The position numbers and the translations under genes are program-made. Below, in pieces: positions 5,808 to 7,005 of a DNA stretch of 7,005 nucleotides. The notes under the pieces are model-generated. The model was not told the DNA's origin. It ran no database searches and saw nothing but the letters and a program-made list of their open reading frames with translations. The stretch is from the NCBI GenBank assembly GCA_913041025.1, contig CAJWGQ010000152.1:1-7005 (forward strand), read 5' to 3'. How positions within the stretch are numbered: the stretch's first letter is position 1; each line of letters opens with the position of its first letter. This DNA is from an uncultured Gammaproteobacteria bacterium (GTDB lineage: Bacteria; Pseudomonadota; Gammaproteobacteria; Pseudomonadales; Azotimanducaceae_A).

Positions 5808-6849
5808 CTTCTTCAACCGGACCTTCAGAAAAACCTGGCTCTTCTGGCGCAGGCGGCTCTAGAACAAAGGAGGTCTCTTCCTTTACTTCACCAGAAGCTA
5901 AATCGTTTTCCAGGGAATCTTCAGCATCCGCCTTTCCTGTCGGTACCTCCTCGTCTGATGGCTCTAGACTATTCTCGATTTGTTCAGGTGGTTCATCCTG
6001 CAAATTTTGATAAGAATCGTCAGGCATTTGATCCGCTATCAAGGCATCCGGACGACCACCTTGCGGAGGCGAGCCTGATTCAGGGAATTTCAGATCGAAC
6101 ACTTGACTTGCTATCTCGGTAATCCGGTCTTCAAGCAGGTCCTCAATCGATTTATCTTCTGTCGACAACCTGATACTTCCATCAGCTAATTGTTCAGAAA
6201 TTCGAATGTCGCAGTTTTCAAACAAGCCTTTGAACTGTTCGTCAGTCATTCTGCGGTGCCAGCCCGGGGAAACTGTTATGACCACATCTTCTAATTCGTT
6301 GGGTTCAAGCTCGTTAACCACCCTTTCCACTAGGTTATTGATGGATTGATGCGAAAGCTGAAGCTCTGCACGAGCAATGAGCTCCGCCAGCCTGACAGCC
6401 AGACGCTTTAGGGGGTCTGCTAAGACATTATGCTGTATCAGTCCCTCTTTAACCGAAGACATAAAACGCGCGATTTCATCCTTTGCTTCTATTTCGAATT
6501 GTTGTTGGCGATCCGAAAATTCTTCTTGCGCTAACCGCTGGCCTTCGGCTCTTCCCTGCGCCTGGCCCTCGGCAAAAGCTTGTTGTTTTGCCGCCTCAAC
6601 ATCTTGAGTCGACACCTTTGATTGTTCATTTTCAAGAGGTTGTAGAGGTTCTATCACCTCTTCTGCTTCTTCTGGCAACGAATCTGATTCTAAATCGGCC
6701 TTTTCTGTTCGATCAGCCAAGGAAACCTCTTTGAATGCAGGCGAATCTAAACTGGGCGCTTCGTTCTTTGAAAACAAAGAGTCAGAATTCATCCGCTTAA
6801 CGAAAATATCGCTGGGCGCCCACTCTTCAAGGAGCTCGCTATCAGACAA
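5800..6849 (-). CDS. fliH: FliH, regulator of the flagellar export ATPase, with a long acidic C-terminal tail
   Basis: FliH dimers bind the FliI N-terminus, restrain its activity and tether it to the C-ring (FliN) and FlhA. From a TTG start the product is 349 residues, versus 228 in E. coli. With this start residues 1-15 read M-S-D-S-E-L-L-E-E-W-A-P-S-D-I, matching E. coli FliH at MSD, W10, P12 and D14; the N-terminal tryptophans there bind FliN/FlhA. An acidic linker follows, then the FliH-specific AxxxG(xxxG)xxxA repeat (A91, G95, G99, G103, A107), a long helix (about 110-165) and the E2-stalk-like C-terminal domain (about 170-255, including D-G-S-I-R-L-S-T-E-D). The last ~94 residues are an acidic, Pro-rich tail not seen in E. 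coli FliH. An in-frame ATG at 6861 (353 aa) is the alternative start. TTG is favoured by the N-terminal match and an 8-nt overlap with fliG. Confidence 0.93.
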   Translation of the reverse strand: MSDSELLEEWAPSDIFVKRMNSDSLFSKNEAPSLDSPAFKEVSLADRTEKADLESDSLPEEAEEVIEPLQPLENEQSKVSTQDVEAAKQQAFAEGQAQGRAEGQRLAQEEFSDRQQQFEIEAKDEIARFMSSVKEGLIQHNVLADPLKRLAVRLAELIARAELQLSHQSINNLVERVVNELEPNELEDVVITVSPGWHRRMTDEQFKGLFENCDIRISEQLADGSIRLSTEDKSIEDLLEDRITEIASQVFDLKFPESGSPPQGGRPDALIADQMPDDSYQNLQDEPPEQIENSLEPSDEEVPTGKADAEDSLENDLASGEVKEETSFVLEPPAPEEPGFSEGPVEEDG

Positions 6850-7005
6850 AATCACCACCATCTGACGAAGCTAGGACCAGATCTCCTTTGTCCTGCATCT
6901 TTCGAGCGGTTCTAATGATATCTTTTTGTGCTTCATCGACATCGGTCACACGCTGCGGAGGTAATTGTTCCATTTCATCGAGGAACATTGCGCCGGCTCT
7001 CTGAG
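6842..7005 (-). CDS. fliG: FliG, flagellar motor switch protein (3' end, cut by window edge)
   Basis: FliG is the C-ring subunit that contacts the stator and generates torque. Only the last 53 residues are present; the gene continues beyond position 7005. The visible segment, R-A-G-A-M-F-L-D-E-M-E then V-D-E-A-Q-K-D-I-I-R-T-A-R-K-M then G-D-L-V-L, fits the last helices of the FliG C-terminal domain, where families show R-A-A-x-M-L-x-D-D, V-E-x-A-Q-K-x-I and A-R-x-L. The protein ends G-G-D-F-V, similar to the common G-G-E-E-F-V ending. The torque-helix charged residues lie outside the window. The 3' end overlaps fliH by 8 nt if fliH starts at TTG 6849, or 20 nt if at ATG 6861. Position immediately before fliH supports the call. 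Confidence 0.93.
   Translation of the reverse strand, partial: QRAGAMFLDEMEQLPPQRVTDVDEAQKDIIRTARKMQDKGDLVLASSDGGDFV

Noticed and set aside
5718..6122. 134-codon and overlapping 94-codon plus-strand open frames
   Set aside because: Antisense to the fliH tail and fliI start, no recognisable domain, no convincing ribosome binding site; explained by codon bias of the acidic tail.
1..7005. Search for mobile elements, CRISPR arrays, RNA genes or a novel inserted system
   Set aside because: Every stretch is accounted for by collinear flagellar genes with short or overlapping junctions; no room and no signature for any of these.

Overview
The window holds one block of flagellar genes, all transcribed from the minus strand. 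In transcription order (right to left) they are: the 3' end of fliG, then fliH, fliI, fliJ, fliK, fliL, fliM, fliN and the 5' part of fliO. Every complete gene was identified from family motifs visible in its translation. No transposon, phage, CRISPR, tRNA or rRNA sequence was seen, and nearly every base is coding. I do not see an undescribed system here; the points of interest are details of an otherwise ordinary flagellar cluster.

The order fliG-H-I-J-K-L-M-N-O, together with a sigma-54 type promoter, suggests a Gammaproteobacterium. It resembles the polar-flagellum clusters of Vibrio, Shewanella or Marinobacter relatives more than the sigma-70/FlhDC-controlled enteric layout. Base composition looks moderate (mid-40s percent GC by eye). 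Several proteins are quite diverged (FliM, FliH, FliK), which would fit a less-studied marine lineage, but the genus cannot be named from this window.

Right part (4007-7005): fliG end, fliH, fliI and fliJ are packed with overlapping ends. They encode the rotor switch subunit FliG, the ATPase regulator FliH, the export ATPase FliI and the export chaperone/stalk protein FliJ. At all three junctions here, and again at fliM/fliN, the favoured start gives an overlap of exactly 8 nt, suggesting translational coupling. At fliG/fliH this supports a TTG start, which also places a tryptophan at position 10, as in E. coli FliH.

Middle (3894-4006): a 113-nt gap between fliJ and fliK is the only real intergenic space. 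It holds a near-consensus sigma-54 promoter pointing at fliK, so the cluster is probably read as at least two units: an upstream one ending at fliJ and a downstream one starting at fliK.

Left part (1-3893): fliK (hook-length ruler), fliL (stator-associated membrane protein), fliM and fliN (C-ring switch and export docking) and fliO (export-gate assembly). Spacings are short (29 and 18 nt) or overlapping, with good ribosome binding sites for fliL, fliM and fliN. Together the genes supply the C-ring (FliG, FliM, FliN), the cytoplasmic ATPase complex (FliH, FliI, FliJ), the substrate-switch ruler (FliK) and inner-membrane parts (FliL, FliO).
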